From the NCBI GenBank assembly GCA_016928915.1, contig JAFGJT010000011.1, positions 1-61,709 on the forward strand: a stretch of 61,709 bases of DNA, read 5' to 3'. Below the pieces are notes generated by a model that was given only the letters and a program-made list of their open reading frames with translations, did no database searches and had not been told where the DNA came from. Of this stretch, positions 26,323 to 35,133 are shown piece by piece. Every line of letters starts with the position of its first letter. Positions within the stretch are counted from its first letter, which is position 1. This DNA is from Candidatus Peregrinibacteria bacterium. Lineage in GTDB: Bacteria > Patescibacteriota > Gracilibacteria > UBA1369 > PNNO01. The position numbers were made by a program, and so were the translations under genes.

Positions 26323-27229
26323 AGTATTCAATTGTCTTTTTAAGGCCCGTCTCAAGGCTTACTGTCGGCTTCCAGTTTAATATTTTAACAGCTTTTGAAA
26401 TATCAGGTTTTCTTCGCACAGGGTCATCCTGCGGCATGGGTTTATAAATAATTTTACTTTTGGATTTTGTGAGCCCCAGTATATCCGCGGCCAGCTGCTT
26501 TATGGTGATTTCTTTGGGATTTCCAAGATTAACCGGTGATGTAATTTCCGCTTTCATTAATTTAAGCAGACCGTCAATAAGATCATCTATATACATAAAA
26601 CTCCTTGTCTGTTCACCGTCCCCGTTAATGCTTAAAATATCATTTTGCAATGCGGATACAATAAAGTTCGATACCGCCCTGCCGTCATTCAAATGCATGT
26701 TCGGTCCGTATGTATTAAAAATCCGCGCGATGCGTATGTTAACTTCGCACTCTTTATGGTAAGCCGAAAATATGGACTCGGCACAGCGTTTGCTTTCATC
26801 GTAGCACGAACGCGGACCAACGGGATTAACATTGCCGAAATAACTTTCATCCTGCGGGTGTTTTTGCGGATTGCCGTAAATTTCAGAGGTGGATGCGAAT
26901 AAAATTTTTGCGTTATTCTTTTTTGCAAGTTCCAGTAAATTTAAAGTCCCAATCGTATTCGAGCGTATAGTCAAAACAGGATTTTTTTGATAATGAAGGG
27001 GCGATGCGGGAGACGCCAGATGGTAAATCTGGTGAACCTCAAAATCCAGAGGCGCGCAGACATCCTGTTCGATTAGAGAAAAATGCGGATTGTTTAACAG
27101 CGATGTAAGATTTTCTTTTTGCCCCGTTATAAAATTATCAACGCATATAACCGTTTGACCGTTGTTTATAAGCCTGTGGCACAAATGGGATCCAATAAAG
27201 CCGGCCCCGCCCGCAACTAAAATTTTCAT
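26297..27229 (-). CDS. UDP-glucuronate decarboxylase (UDP-xylose synthase) family
   Basis: Short-chain dehydrogenase that turns UDP-glucuronate into UDP-xylose with bound NAD. Marks: GGAGFIGSHL nucleotide-binding loop, YHLASPASP, SCYDESKR with the catalytic Tyr-x3-Lys, and RIFNTYGPNM. The HLASPASP and PRSCYDESKR blocks are specific to the UXS branch rather than to epimerases. 310 residues. The gene directly upstream makes UDP-glucuronate, so the pair forms a two-step route from UDP-glucose to UDP-xylose. Confidence 0.9.
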   Translation of the reverse strand: MKILVAGGAGFIGSHLCHRLINNGQTVICVDNFITGQKENLTSLLNNPHFSLIEQDVCAPLDFEVHQIYHLASPASPLHYQKNPVLTIRSNTIGTLNLLELAKKNNAKILFASTSEIYGNPQKHPQDESYFGNVNPVGPRSCYDESKRCAESIFSAYHKECEVNIRIARIFNTYGPNMHLNDGRAVSNFIVSALQNDILSINGDGEQTRSFMYIDDLIDGLLKLMKAEITSPVNLGNPKEITIKQLAADILGLTKSKSKIIYKPMPQDDPVRRKPDISKAVKILNWKPTVSLETGLKKTIEYFRLTLKSG

Positions 27230-27238
27230 ATAATTAAT

Positions 27239-28540
27239 TTATCCTATACCAATATACTCAAACCCGGCTTTTTTAAAAGCTTTTTGATTTAACAGATTTC
27301 TTCCGTCCAGAATAACCCGGCCCTTCATGTGTTTTTTTAAAAATTCCGGCGTGATTTTTTTAAACTGCGGCCATGCGGTTAAAATCATAAGAACGTCAGC
27401 ATTGCGCAAAGCGTCTGCAGGTTTTTTGCATGGCATAATGTTTTTGTGCTTCCCTGCCGCTTTTAAAAATGCGCTTAATCCGGCGGGATCGTAAACTTTA
27501 ATTTTAGCTTTTAATTTTATTAATTTATTTACAACAGCTATTGAAGCGGCTTCTTTAACCGAGTCTGTGTCGGGTTTAAACGAAAGGCCCAGCACCGCAA
27601 CATTTTTATCGGCAAGTCCTTTATAACGGTCGAACAAATGCAATTTTTGTTTTTCATTTATTTCATCGACAACTTTAAGAAGTTTAAAATTATATTTTTT
27701 TTCTTTTCCAAAATGTATCATCGCGTTTATGTCTTTTTTCAAACATCCGCCTCCGTAACCAACACCTGCATGCAGATAATCCAGACCTATTCTTTTATCA
27801 AATTTTAAACCCTTTTCGATTTCTTTGATGTTTACGCCGGCAATTTCACAAAAACCTGCGATTTCATTAATAAACGAAAGCTTCATTGCCAAATACGAAT
27901 TTGCGGCATATTTAATAATTTCAGCGGATTCGGGCGTTGTAAAAATTATCGGTCTTTTTTTTGACTGAAAAGACTTATATAAACCCTTAATGATTGCCAC
28001 TGATTTTTTATTGTTAATACCCGCTACAATTCTGTCGGGTTTTAAGGTATCGCGAACAGCGCTGCCCTGCCTTAAAAATTCAGGATTTGAAACAATATCG
28101 AATTTTACTTTTATATTTCTTTTTTTTATTTCCTCCTGTATGGCCAGAGCGCATATTTTATTTGTTCCCGGCGGCACGGTTGATTTGATTATTAAAATTT
28201 TATAGCTGTTTATGGATTGGCCGAAGTCTTTCGCGGCATTGATTACGGCCATTATGTCGGCTTTAAAATTTTTCTTTGGAGGAGTCCATACGCAGCAGAT
28301 AATTACGTCGCTGTTTTGTATGGCAGTTTTTAAACTGTTTGAAAACTGCAAATTTTTTAATTGAAGATGTTTTTTAACAAGCTTGTCCAGACCGGGTTCA
28401 AAAAAAGGTATATTATTTTTTTTAAGTCCGTTGATTTTTTGCCTATCAATATCGGCGCATATAACTTTATGCGCTTTCTCAGCCATGCACGCGGCTGTTG
28501 TTAACCCCACATAGCCTGCTCCCAATACTGTTATTTTCAT
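27239..28540 (-). CDS. UDP-glucose 6-dehydrogenase
   Basis: Oxidises UDP-glucose to UDP-glucuronate with two NAD. 433 residues, normal. N-terminal GAGYVGLTTAACMAEK; catalytic Cys in GVGYGGGCLKKDI; STVPPGT and NPEFLRQGSA blocks. An AGGA sequence about 8 bases before the ATG is one of the few Shine-Dalgarno-like sites in the window. Nine bases separate it from the decarboxylase gene. Confidence 0.95.
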   Translation of the reverse strand: MKITVLGAGYVGLTTAACMAEKAHKVICADIDRQKINGLKKNNIPFFEPGLDKLVKKHLQLKNLQFSNSLKTAIQNSDVIICCVWTPPKKNFKADIMAVINAAKDFGQSINSYKILIIKSTVPPGTNKICALAIQEEIKKRNIKVKFDIVSNPEFLRQGSAVRDTLKPDRIVAGINNKKSVAIIKGLYKSFQSKKRPIIFTTPESAEIIKYAANSYLAMKLSFINEIAGFCEIAGVNIKEIEKGLKFDKRIGLDYLHAGVGYGGGCLKKDINAMIHFGKEKKYNFKLLKVVDEINEKQKLHLFDRYKGLADKNVAVLGLSFKPDTDSVKEAASIAVVNKLIKLKAKIKVYDPAGLSAFLKAAGKHKNIMPCKKPADALRNADVLMILTAWPQFKKITPEFLKKHMKGRVILDGRNLLNQKAFKKAGFEYIGIG

Positions 28541-28712
28541 AATATAATCCTATACATTTAATAAAAAAGGGCAAGTGGCGGTATTAATTATGTGAAAAAT
28601 CTATAAATGCAATACAGGTTATGGCAAGCTCAGTTTGAAAAATCCCTTTAAATAAAGGCTAAACTCTGATAAAATTTTTTTAGTTTTTTTATTTCTTAAT
28701 CAAAAACATCGT

Positions 28713-28925
28713 ATGAAAAAACTCAATGTACTTGATTGGGTTGCGCTCGTCCTTGTGATTGTCGGAGGTCTTAACTGGGCGCTTGTAGGTCTTTTTTACT
28801 TTGATCTTGTTTCCTGGCTTTTTGTACAAACTTTAAATTTGCTTATTGTTGCAAGAATTGTTTATGTATTGGTCGGAGTTGCCGCATTATATTTGATCTA
28901 TACAGCTTCAAAAATGGCAAAATAA
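28713..28925 (+). CDS. DUF378 family small membrane protein
   Basis: 70 residues with two transmembrane helices. The N-terminus (LDWVALVLVIVGGLNWALVG) is the DUF378 signature. Function is unknown. Stands alone, followed by a strong terminator. Confidence 0.88.
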   Translation: MKKLNVLDWVALVLVIVGGLNWALVGLFYFDLVSWLFVQTLNLLIVARIVYVLVGVAALYLIYTASKMAK

Positions 28926-28953
28926 TGTCCGCCAAAAATTAAAACAAACTAGG

Positions 28954-28982
28954 CCGCACCGCGTTAAACCGGTGCGGTTTTT
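28954..28982 (+). terminator. Intrinsic terminator after DUF378 gene
   Basis: CCGCACCG and CGGTGCGG form an eight-pair GC stem followed by T6. A textbook rho-independent terminator. Confidence 0.9.
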
Positions 28983-29002
28983 TATACTTATCAGTAATCG
29001 CT

Positions 29003-29971
29003 TTAAAGCAATATTGTCGCAACTGAAAAATAAATTATTACCGAAAGTATATCCTGAATAATCGTCGCGACCGGGCCGCTTGCATTGGCGGGATCCTGCT
29101 TAAAACGTGTAAATATAAAAGGGATGACAAGCCCAGTTGTTACTGAGGAAATAATGGCTATACAAAGAGCGATTGCGGTAACAAGGGCTATCTGCATGTT
29201 GCTATAAAAAATATTGGCAAAAACAAAAAGCGCAAGGCTGATTAATACACTTAGCATTATTACAACAACAAACTGTTTTAAAAAATATTTTGTAAATTTA
29301 AGGTCGGGATTGATGGCGTAATCTCTGATAATAAACGCTACCATTTGCGCTTCAACAGCGCCGCCCATATAAACAACAAGCGGTATAAAGGCGGCAAGAA
29401 TTACATGTTTTGCCAAAGTGACTTCGTAAAAACCCACAATCTGGGCGGCGAAAAGTCCTCCCAGAAGCCCGAATATAAGCCACGGCAGACGATGTTTTAA
29501 AGATTTAAAAGGTGAAATTTTCATAATATCATCGTTTACACCCTGCTCGTGGTGGGCACCGGCGATCTTTAACAAGTCTTCACGGCTTTCTTTGTACATT
29601 ACCTTTAAAAGAGCTTCACTCGGCACCGACCCGACAAGCACTCCATATTTATTTACGATTGGCACTCCAACAATGTCTTTTTTTAATGCCAGATGCGCGA
29701 CTCTTTCCTGATCCGTTCCCGGACGGGCGAAAAAAACTTTTTTGCGCATTATGCGGGAAATTTTTACTTTGCCTTTATGCTTTAAAAGTTCATGCACGGA
29801 TAAAATGCCTTTTAAATGATTACCTTTATCGACCACATAAATATAATGGATTGATTCGAATTTTCTTATATTGTCAAAAAGATACTGTTGTGCCTGCCAC
29901 ACAGAGCTTGAAACATTAACTGTCGGCACTTTCTTTATTAAAAGTTTTGACGCTGTTTCTTTTGTATTCAT
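29003..29971 (-). CDS. MgtE-like divalent cation transporter lacking the N domain
   Basis: Mg2+ channel family (SLC41-like). Two CBS domains (about 1-130: DNIRKFESIHYIYVVDKGNHL; VGVPIVNKYGVLVGSV) precede the five-helix pore domain (about 160-322), with PLVVYMGGAVEAQ and FKQDPANASGPVATIIQD. The normal MgtE helical N domain (~130 residues), which gates the channel with the CBS pair, is absent. It is 2 bases from the MscS-type gene start side and probably co-transcribed with it. Confidence 0.85.
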   Translation of the reverse strand: MNTKETASKLLIKKVPTVNVSSSVWQAQQYLFDNIRKFESIHYIYVVDKGNHLKGILSVHELLKHKGKVKISRIMRKKVFFARPGTDQERVAHLALKKDIVGVPIVNKYGVLVGSVPSEALLKVMYKESREDLLKIAGAHHEQGVNDDIMKISPFKSLKHRLPWLIFGLLGGLFAAQIVGFYEVTLAKHVILAAFIPLVVYMGGAVEAQMVAFIIRDYAINPDLKFTKYFLKQFVVVIMLSVLISLALFVFANIFYSNMQIALVTAIALCIAIISSVTTGLVIPFIFTRFKQDPANASGPVATIIQDILSVIIYFSVATILL

Positions 29972-29973
29972 AA

Positions 29974-30987
29974 TTATTCTGGTTCGTCCTCATCATATGC
30001 AACCGGAACCACCTGGGGTATTGGCTGACCGTCCGGCCCAAGTTGTACCTGGGGAGGTATTTCGGGTTGAGTAAAAACAGGCTGGTTCTGGAATGCCTGA
30101 ACTCTTGTTTTTCTTTCTTCGGTCATGGTTGAAAGCTCGGGCTCTGAACCGGCTTCGATGCCTTTGTAGTAAGGCATAATGACTTTCTGGTCATCGAACG
30201 CTTTGTTAATTTCTTTTGCCAGATCCGTTTTGATTTTTAAAATATTGCACGGCCTCTGAATCCAAAATTTTAAAGTAAAAGAAGGCCCAAGGTCGGTAAA
30301 TTTTTTAAATATAATTGAATATTTGGGGCTTTTTAAAATTTTAGTATTTGTTTTCATCAGTTTTTCAAAAATTTTAAGAGCGCTGTCAACATCAGATCCG
30401 TAGCCAAGAACAACATCAAAATCCAGACGCCGAACAGTATTGTTTGAAAAATTCACAATTGACTGTGTCATTACATCGCTGTTGTAGATTGTAATCTGTC
30501 TTGCGTCAAAAGTTTCAAGCGTGGTTGCCTGAAAATCCATTTTAATTACACGACCCGTATAATCACGAATTTTAATTATATCGTTAAGTTTAAAAGGAGA
30601 CTTAAAAAGAATTAAAATACCCGCAACATAGTTTTTAATTATATCCTGGAGGCCGTATGAAAGGCCGAGGATGGCAACGCTTATTAACAGGGTCATATCA
30701 AGACCTACCACCTTTAAAGCCATTGTAATCGATACAACAATAATAAATCCGGTTATTAATTTATCCAGAAGGTTAATTGCGTTCTTTTGCTGCTCATGAG
30801 TTGATTCAATTTTTCTAAGCCTGCTTCTTACAAACTTGATTACAAAAAGGCCTACAACAATTATCGCAGCGCCCTCAATAACTTCAACAAATTTCATTAA
30901 AATCTGAGGCAGAATAGCCGCGAAATCAATTTGCCCTTCGGAAACTCCGTTTGTGGGTATACTTGTTGCGGGAATGGTTGTAGCCAT
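29974..30987 (-). CDS. MscS-type mechanosensitive channel
   Basis: Three N-terminal transmembrane helices lead to the pore-lining helix and beta domain: GLSYGLQDIIKNYVAGILIL, KLNDIIKIRDYTGRV, TIYNSDVMTQSIVNFS. The cytoplasmic alpha/beta cage follows. The last ~45 residues are Pro/Gln-rich and acidic, outside the fold. Small-conductance channels release solutes on hypo-osmotic shock. Pairing with a Mg2+ transporter fits ion homeostasis. Confidence 0.92.
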   Translation of the reverse strand: MATTIPATSIPTNGVSEGQIDFAAILPQILMKFVEVIEGAAIIVVGLFVIKFVRSRLRKIESTHEQQKNAINLLDKLITGFIIVVSITMALKVVGLDMTLLISVAILGLSYGLQDIIKNYVAGILILFKSPFKLNDIIKIRDYTGRVIKMDFQATTLETFDARQITIYNSDVMTQSIVNFSNNTVRRLDFDVVLGYGSDVDSALKIFEKLMKTNTKILKSPKYSIIFKKFTDLGPSFTLKFWIQRPCNILKIKTDLAKEINKAFDDQKVIMPYYKGIEAGSEPELSTMTEERKTRVQAFQNQPVFTQPEIPPQVQLGPDGQPIPQVVPVAYDEDEPE

Positions 30988-31030
30988 GTATTTTGTGTTT
31001 TTGTTTGTTTAATGCCCAATTTATCTAATA

Positions 31031-31059
31031 ATTATACCAAAAAATCAGCAAATTTTCAA
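31031..31059 (-). promoter_or_regulatory. Promoter of the MscS-MgtE operon
   Basis: On the minus strand, TTGAAA (31059-31054), a 17-base spacer and TATAAT (31036-31031) preceded by TGG. It would give a leader of about 37 bases to the ATG at 30987. Confidence 0.6.
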
Positions 31060-31082
31060 TTGAGAAATCGAACTGTCGCCAA

Positions 31083-31095
31083 TTGTTGACAACAA
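31083..31095. promoter_or_regulatory. Palindrome upstream of small unknown gene
   Basis: TTGTTG-A-CAACAA is a perfect odd palindrome. It contains TTGACA and one 10-of-11 match to the TNNTTKACAAT boxes found at 36190-36288. It lies 52 bases before the 31147 start and could be an operator. Confidence 0.35.
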
Positions 31096-31146
31096 CTTGG
31101 AAATCAGTAAAATTTTAATTAAATTTATAATTTAGCAACTCATATA

Positions 31147-31395
31147 ATGACGCCAAAGAAAATCGACATACATGATGAAGACATAAGTGCTGATGAAAAT
31201 GAAACACCAAAAGAGTCTTTAAAGGAAATCAATAAACTTAAATTAGATATTCAACGTATCAATGCATTATTAAATGCTCCTCTGGCTTTTGAAAGCGTTC
31301 CAAATAAAATTCACTTAGGATGGCATAGGGAGCTAGAATTCTGCAAAGAAAGACTCCAACAATTAAAATCACCTTTAAAAATAGACAAAAAGTAG
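31147..31395 (+). CDS. Hypothetical small acidic protein
   Basis: 82 residues, no family recognised. The N-terminal third is acidic (IDIHDEDISADENE); the rest is predicted helical (LKEINKLKLDIQRINALL; HRELEFCKERLQQL). No membrane segment or signal peptide. It ends 13 bases before the flavoprotein gene and is probably co-transcribed with it. Confidence 0.6.
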   Translation: MTPKKIDIHDEDISADENETPKESLKEINKLKLDIQRINALLNAPLAFESVPNKIHLGWHRELEFCKERLQQLKSPLKIDKK

Positions 31396-31407
31396 TATAT
31401 TTTTTTT

Positions 31408-32601
31408 ATGAAAATAGCTGTTATCGGCGCAGGCGCCGCGGGGATATTTTCCGCAATTTTTTTAAGGAATTTTAAAGCTGAAATTCATATTTTTGAGCAG
31501 AACGAGATTCTGGGTGAAAAACTGAGATTAACCGGAGGCGGAAGAATGAATATTACAAATAAAAGGCTGTCTGCCGCCGACTATTTTTCGTCAGAGGAAA
31601 GGCTAAAAAACAATCTTTTAAAAACGCGCTGGCTGGATCGCCGCGAAGAGTTGTTTGATGAACTTGGGATTAAATACAAATGGGAGGAAAACCGTGCGAT
31701 TGCAAAAACCGAAAACGCGGTAAGAGAAGTTGAACGTCTGATACGAGCAATTAAAAAACAGAGGAATGCTTTTATCCGTGAGAAAATTAAAATTTCGGAT
31801 ATCCAAAAATCCGGGAATAAATATTTATTAAAATTTGATAATAAAACAGAAGAATTTGAGTTTGTAATAATCGCAACCGGAGGAATGCTGAAACTGCACG
31901 ATATGGGCGGACGCGAAGATATCTATAAACTTCCAATAAAGCTTGGCCATACAATCACAAAAACAAGGCCCGTGCTTACGCCGCTTGTTATAACCAATAA
32001 TCCGTTTAAACAAATCGCGGGGCTGTCATTTAAGGGAGTTATTAAAAATATTGGATCAAAAGAAGAATTTAACGGAGATATTCTGATTACCCACCTTGGG
32101 ATTTCGGGGCCCGCCGTGCTTGATTTTTCTTCGGTTTTTGAAGGCAGTTCATGCGAGCTGGGGTTTATATCCGGTTTGAATGAAAATCAGTTTAAAGACG
32201 AATTCTGGAAGCTCAGAGAGGGCAAAAATTATGTACGGACATTTCTGCATAAATTCATGCCGAAAAGTTTGTACGAATGGCATTTAAAAAAGTGCGGAAT
32301 ATCAACGGAATCAACCATAGCGGATGTGAACAAAGAAAAATTTAACAACTTACTGAGTAATTTATATCGTCTGGTTTTAAGCGGCGTTCAAAGAATGGAC
32401 TACTCAAACGCATGGACAACACAAGGAGGAGTTGATTTAAAAGAAATAAATGTGGCGACAATGGAATCGAAATTAAATCCGCATATTTTTTTTGCGGGCG
32501 AAGTTGTTGATATGAACGGACTCTGCGGGGGATACAACATAACATTTGCCGCAATCACAGCCAAAATCGCGGCGGAAGCGATACTGAATTATTCCAAATA
32601 A
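31408..32601 (+). CDS. BaiN/HI0933 family FAD-dependent oxidoreductase
   Basis: 397 residues. The N-terminal FAD-binding loop GAGAAGIFSA, GGGRMNITN and the internal HLGISGPAVLD are diagnostic for this flavoprotein family. The C-terminal VVDMNGLCGGYNITFA closes the FAD site. Substrate is generally unknown; some members reduce bile-acid intermediates, which is unlikely here. Confidence 0.9.
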   Translation: MKIAVIGAGAAGIFSAIFLRNFKAEIHIFEQNEILGEKLRLTGGGRMNITNKRLSAADYFSSEERLKNNLLKTRWLDRREELFDELGIKYKWEENRAIAKTENAVREVERLIRAIKKQRNAFIREKIKISDIQKSGNKYLLKFDNKTEEFEFVIIATGGMLKLHDMGGREDIYKLPIKLGHTITKTRPVLTPLVITNNPFKQIAGLSFKGVIKNIGSKEEFNGDILITHLGISGPAVLDFSSVFEGSSCELGFISGLNENQFKDEFWKLREGKNYVRTFLHKFMPKSLYEWHLKKCGISTESTIADVNKEKFNNLLSNLYRLVLSGVQRMDYSNAWTTQGGVDLKEINVATMESKLNPHIFFAGEVVDMNGLCGGYNITFAAITAKIAAEAILNYSK

Positions 32602-32604
32602 ATA

Positions 32605-32633
32605 TTGACAACTCCTGGCTGGCACTCTATAAT
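32605..32633 (+). promoter_or_regulatory. Consensus promoter of hsp20
   Basis: TTGACA (32605-32610), a 17-base spacer and TATAAT (32628-32633) match the housekeeping consensus perfectly. The -10 lies in the spacer of the CIRCE element, so a bound repressor would block polymerase. Confidence 0.9.
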
Positions 32634-32645
32634 GAGGAGTGCCAA
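32619..32645 (+). promoter_or_regulatory. CIRCE element (HrcA operator)
   Basis: CTGGCACTC-N9-GAGTGCCAA is the 9-9-9 inverted repeat bound by the heat-shock repressor HrcA (consensus TTAGCACTC-N9-GAGTGCTAA). Eight of nine arm bases pair. It sits on the promoter of the small heat shock gene. Confidence 0.88.
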
Positions 32646-32681
32646 TTTGCCAAAGGCATTTTATTCTTAACCCAAATAAAT

Positions 32682-33140
32682 ATGACACACGACGAAAAAA
32701 GAATGACTGTGCGTGACGAAATGGACCGTTTTTTTGACGATCCTTTCGCCCCATTCTTCAAGCCTTTTTTCAACGATCCGTTCTTCGGAGGAAGAAAAGC
32801 CTTTGTTTCAAGCGCTTTCCCGTTAATTGATGTAAGCGAAAACGAAAAAGAGCTTAAAGTTGTCGCCGATATACCCGGATACGATCCAAAAGAGGTTGAT
32901 GTTGAAGTAAAAGACAATGTTCTTACGATTTCAGGCAAAAAAGAACATGAAATTGAAGAAAAAGGCAAAAAGTTTTACCGCAAAGAACGCTCATCCGGTT
33001 CTTTTACCAGAAGCTTTGCGCTTCCGTATTATACTGACGCGGAAAGCATTGAATGCAGCGCAAAAAACGGCACATTAACGGTTGTCATTCCTAAAAAAGC
33101 GGAGGCAAAAGGCAAAAAAATTGCAGTTAAAGTCAAGTAA
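32682..33140 (+). CDS. Small heat shock protein, Hsp20/alpha-crystallin family
   Basis: ATP-independent chaperone that holds unfolding proteins. 152 residues: a variable N-terminal arm rich in Phe and Asp, then the alpha-crystallin domain (about 45-140) with KVVADIPGYDPKEVDVEV, NVLTISGKK, GSFTRSFALP and the closing NGTLTVVIPKK. The usual I-x-I tail appears only as IAVKVK. Under a perfect promoter overlapped by CIRCE, so heat induction through HrcA is expected. Confidence 0.95.
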   Translation: MTHDEKRMTVRDEMDRFFDDPFAPFFKPFFNDPFFGGRKAFVSSAFPLIDVSENEKELKVVADIPGYDPKEVDVEVKDNVLTISGKKEHEIEEKGKKFYRKERSSGSFTRSFALPYYTDAESIECSAKNGTLTVVIPKKAEAKGKKIAVKVK

Positions 33141-33205
33141 AATTTTGCAACAATTTTAAACCGGGCCGCGTATAATATTTACGGATATTTTTTAACCTTA
33201 AACTT

Positions 33206-34447
33206 ATGAACGAAAATAAGATGCTAAGAGGCGTGGTTATCGGAGGTTTGTCCGGAGCTGTCTGCGCGGCTTTGGTAAGCCTTGCCGTTATTTATATTGT
33301 ATCGCCCCAGCTGTTAAACAGCGCAAATAATATTGTTTCGGAAACTTCAAAACAACCGGTAAAAGAACAACAGGCTGTTGTGACGGGATCGCAGGAAGAG
33401 CTTGTTGTGCAGGCTGTTGAAAAAGCCGCTCCCGCGGTTGTTTCAATAATAATCACAAAAGATGTGCCTAAGCTGGAGCAATATTTTGAAACATACAAAG
33501 ACCCGTTTTACGATAATTTTTTCGGACCCGGTTTTGGAGGAACCTTTCAGATTCCACAGTATCGTCAGAACGGGACTGAAAAAAAAGAAGTCGGCGGCGG
33601 CAGCGGATTTATAGTTTCATCCGACGGATACATCGTTTCTAACAGACATGTAGTTGACGATGAAACCGCCGAATACACAGTAATTTTAAACGACGGCACA
33701 AAGCATGACGCAAAAATTATTGCGCGCGACAGCATTGAGGATGTCGCCGTTTTAAAAATTGAGGCGACGGATCTGCCGTACTTAAATTTTGGGGATTCTG
33801 AGGGCTTAAAATTGGGACAGAGTGTAATCGCGATAGGAAATCCACTTCTTGAATTCAACAATTCGGTTTCCGTAGGCGTTATTTCAGGGTTATCGCGTTC
33901 AATCACAGCAGGCGGATTATTTACAAAACCCGAAAATCTGGATGATGTAATACAAACCGATGCCGCGATCAATCCCGGAAATTCCGGCGGTCCTCTGCTT
34001 AACTTGAAAGGTGAGGTAATTGGTATGAATGTCGCCATAGCTGACGGGCAGAATATCGGATTCTCATTGCCTTCCAATAATGTTAAAACCATTGTCGAAT
34101 CGGTTAAAGAAACTGGTAAAATTACACGACCGTATTTAGGCTTGAGATATGTTCCGATCACCAAAGAAATAAAAGAATCCAACAAACTGTCAGTGGATTA
34201 CGGAGTGCTTGTTGTAAGGGGCGAAACCGTTTCCGATCTGGCCGTAATACCCGGTTCTCCGGCTGATAAGGCCGGCCTTGCTGAAAACGATATTATTCTT
34301 GAAATAGACGGGGTTAAACTGGAAGAAGGTGTTTCTCTTACAAGAATAATTTCACAGAAAAAAATCGATGATACCGTTACTTTAAAAATTCTTCATAAAG
34401 GGGAAGAAAAAGAAGTAAAAGTTGAATTAAATGAAATGCCGGAGTAA
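33206..34447 (+). CDS. HtrA/DegP-type serine protease
   Basis: Membrane-anchored protease-chaperone of the envelope. Transmembrane helix at about 8-35; trypsin-like domain with His in SNRHVVDD, Asp in IEDVAVLKI and Ser in NPGNSGGPLL; one C-terminal PDZ domain (about 300-410: VIPGSPADKAGLAENDIILEI). 413 residues, standard for a one-PDZ HtrA. Next to hsp20, giving a protein-quality pair. Confidence 0.95.
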   Translation: MNENKMLRGVVIGGLSGAVCAALVSLAVIYIVSPQLLNSANNIVSETSKQPVKEQQAVVTGSQEELVVQAVEKAAPAVVSIIITKDVPKLEQYFETYKDPFYDNFFGPGFGGTFQIPQYRQNGTEKKEVGGGSGFIVSSDGYIVSNRHVVDDETAEYTVILNDGTKHDAKIIARDSIEDVAVLKIEATDLPYLNFGDSEGLKLGQSVIAIGNPLLEFNNSVSVGVISGLSRSITAGGLFTKPENLDDVIQTDAAINPGNSGGPLLNLKGEVIGMNVAIADGQNIGFSLPSNNVKTIVESVKETGKITRPYLGLRYVPITKEIKESNKLSVDYGVLVVRGETVSDLAVIPGSPADKAGLAENDIILEIDGVKLEEGVSLTRIISQKKIDDTVTLKILHKGEEKEVKVELNEMPE

Positions 34448-34457
34448 TTCCAGCCGA

Positions 34458-35123
34458 TTATATTGTCAACAAATTGTCGTTTTGTTTAAGCCATTTTATC
34501 CGGTCCTTGTAATCGGGCAGAATGGCTTTTACTTTTGCCCAGAAATTTTTTGAATGATTAAGGTGCGCGAGGTGCGAAAGCTCGTGGACAATCACATAAT
34601 CTATTACCTCGCGCGGAGTCATTACAAGCCGCCAGCTGAAGTTTATTCTTCTCTTTGAGTTGCATGACCCCCAGCGACGCATCGCGCCTGAAATGCGGAT
34701 TGAAGAAGGATTAAAAGAAAACCGGTCAGCCATAAAGCGAGTGCGCTTAACAACGATTTCTTTCGCCTGTTTTTTATACCAGCCAACGATGTGTTTTTTG
34801 GCTTTGGGAAGCTTTTTTTCGGGGAGATAAAGTTTATCCAGAGCCTGAATGTTTTTAAGGTTTTCGGTTATCTGAAGTTTGTAAGTTTTCCCCAAAAACA
34901 AAAATTCTTCACCGTTAATAAATTGCTTACCCGTTTTTGGTCTTTTTGCCATTTCTTCAAATTTCTTCTGTATCCATCCAAGTTTTTGATTAACCAGGTT
35001 CTGAATATAATCCTCCGAAACGCGAAATGGCGCGCGGATAACCAAAGAAGGTTCTTTTGTTATAACAAGAGAAATAGTGCGCCTTTTTGATCTGATAATT
35101 TTGTAACCGGTAATGCTCCTCAT
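34458..35123 (-). CDS. YgjP-like zinc metallopeptidase (M48/DUF45)
   Basis: 221 residues. The zinc site HELSHLAHLNHS (HExxH plus a further His) and MRRWGSCNSKRRINFSWRLV are diagnostic of the YgjP/SprT-like family. Cytoplasmic, with no signal peptide. Substrate unknown. Follows the HTH-ATPase gene on the same strand with a 10-base gap. Confidence 0.9.
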   Translation of the reverse strand: MRSITGYKIIRSKRRTISLVITKEPSLVIRAPFRVSEDYIQNLVNQKLGWIQKKFEEMAKRPKTGKQFINGEEFLFLGKTYKLQITENLKNIQALDKLYLPEKKLPKAKKHIVGWYKKQAKEIVVKRTRFMADRFSFNPSSIRISGAMRRWGSCNSKRRINFSWRLVMTPREVIDYVIVHELSHLAHLNHSKNFWAKVKAILPDYKDRIKWLKQNDNLLTI

Positions 35124-35133
35124 AATTGTAAAT

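Noticed and set aside
33565-34185. Long antisense frame within htrA
   Set aside because: The plus strand encodes a complete HtrA protease with catalytic triad; the antisense frame has no recognisable features.
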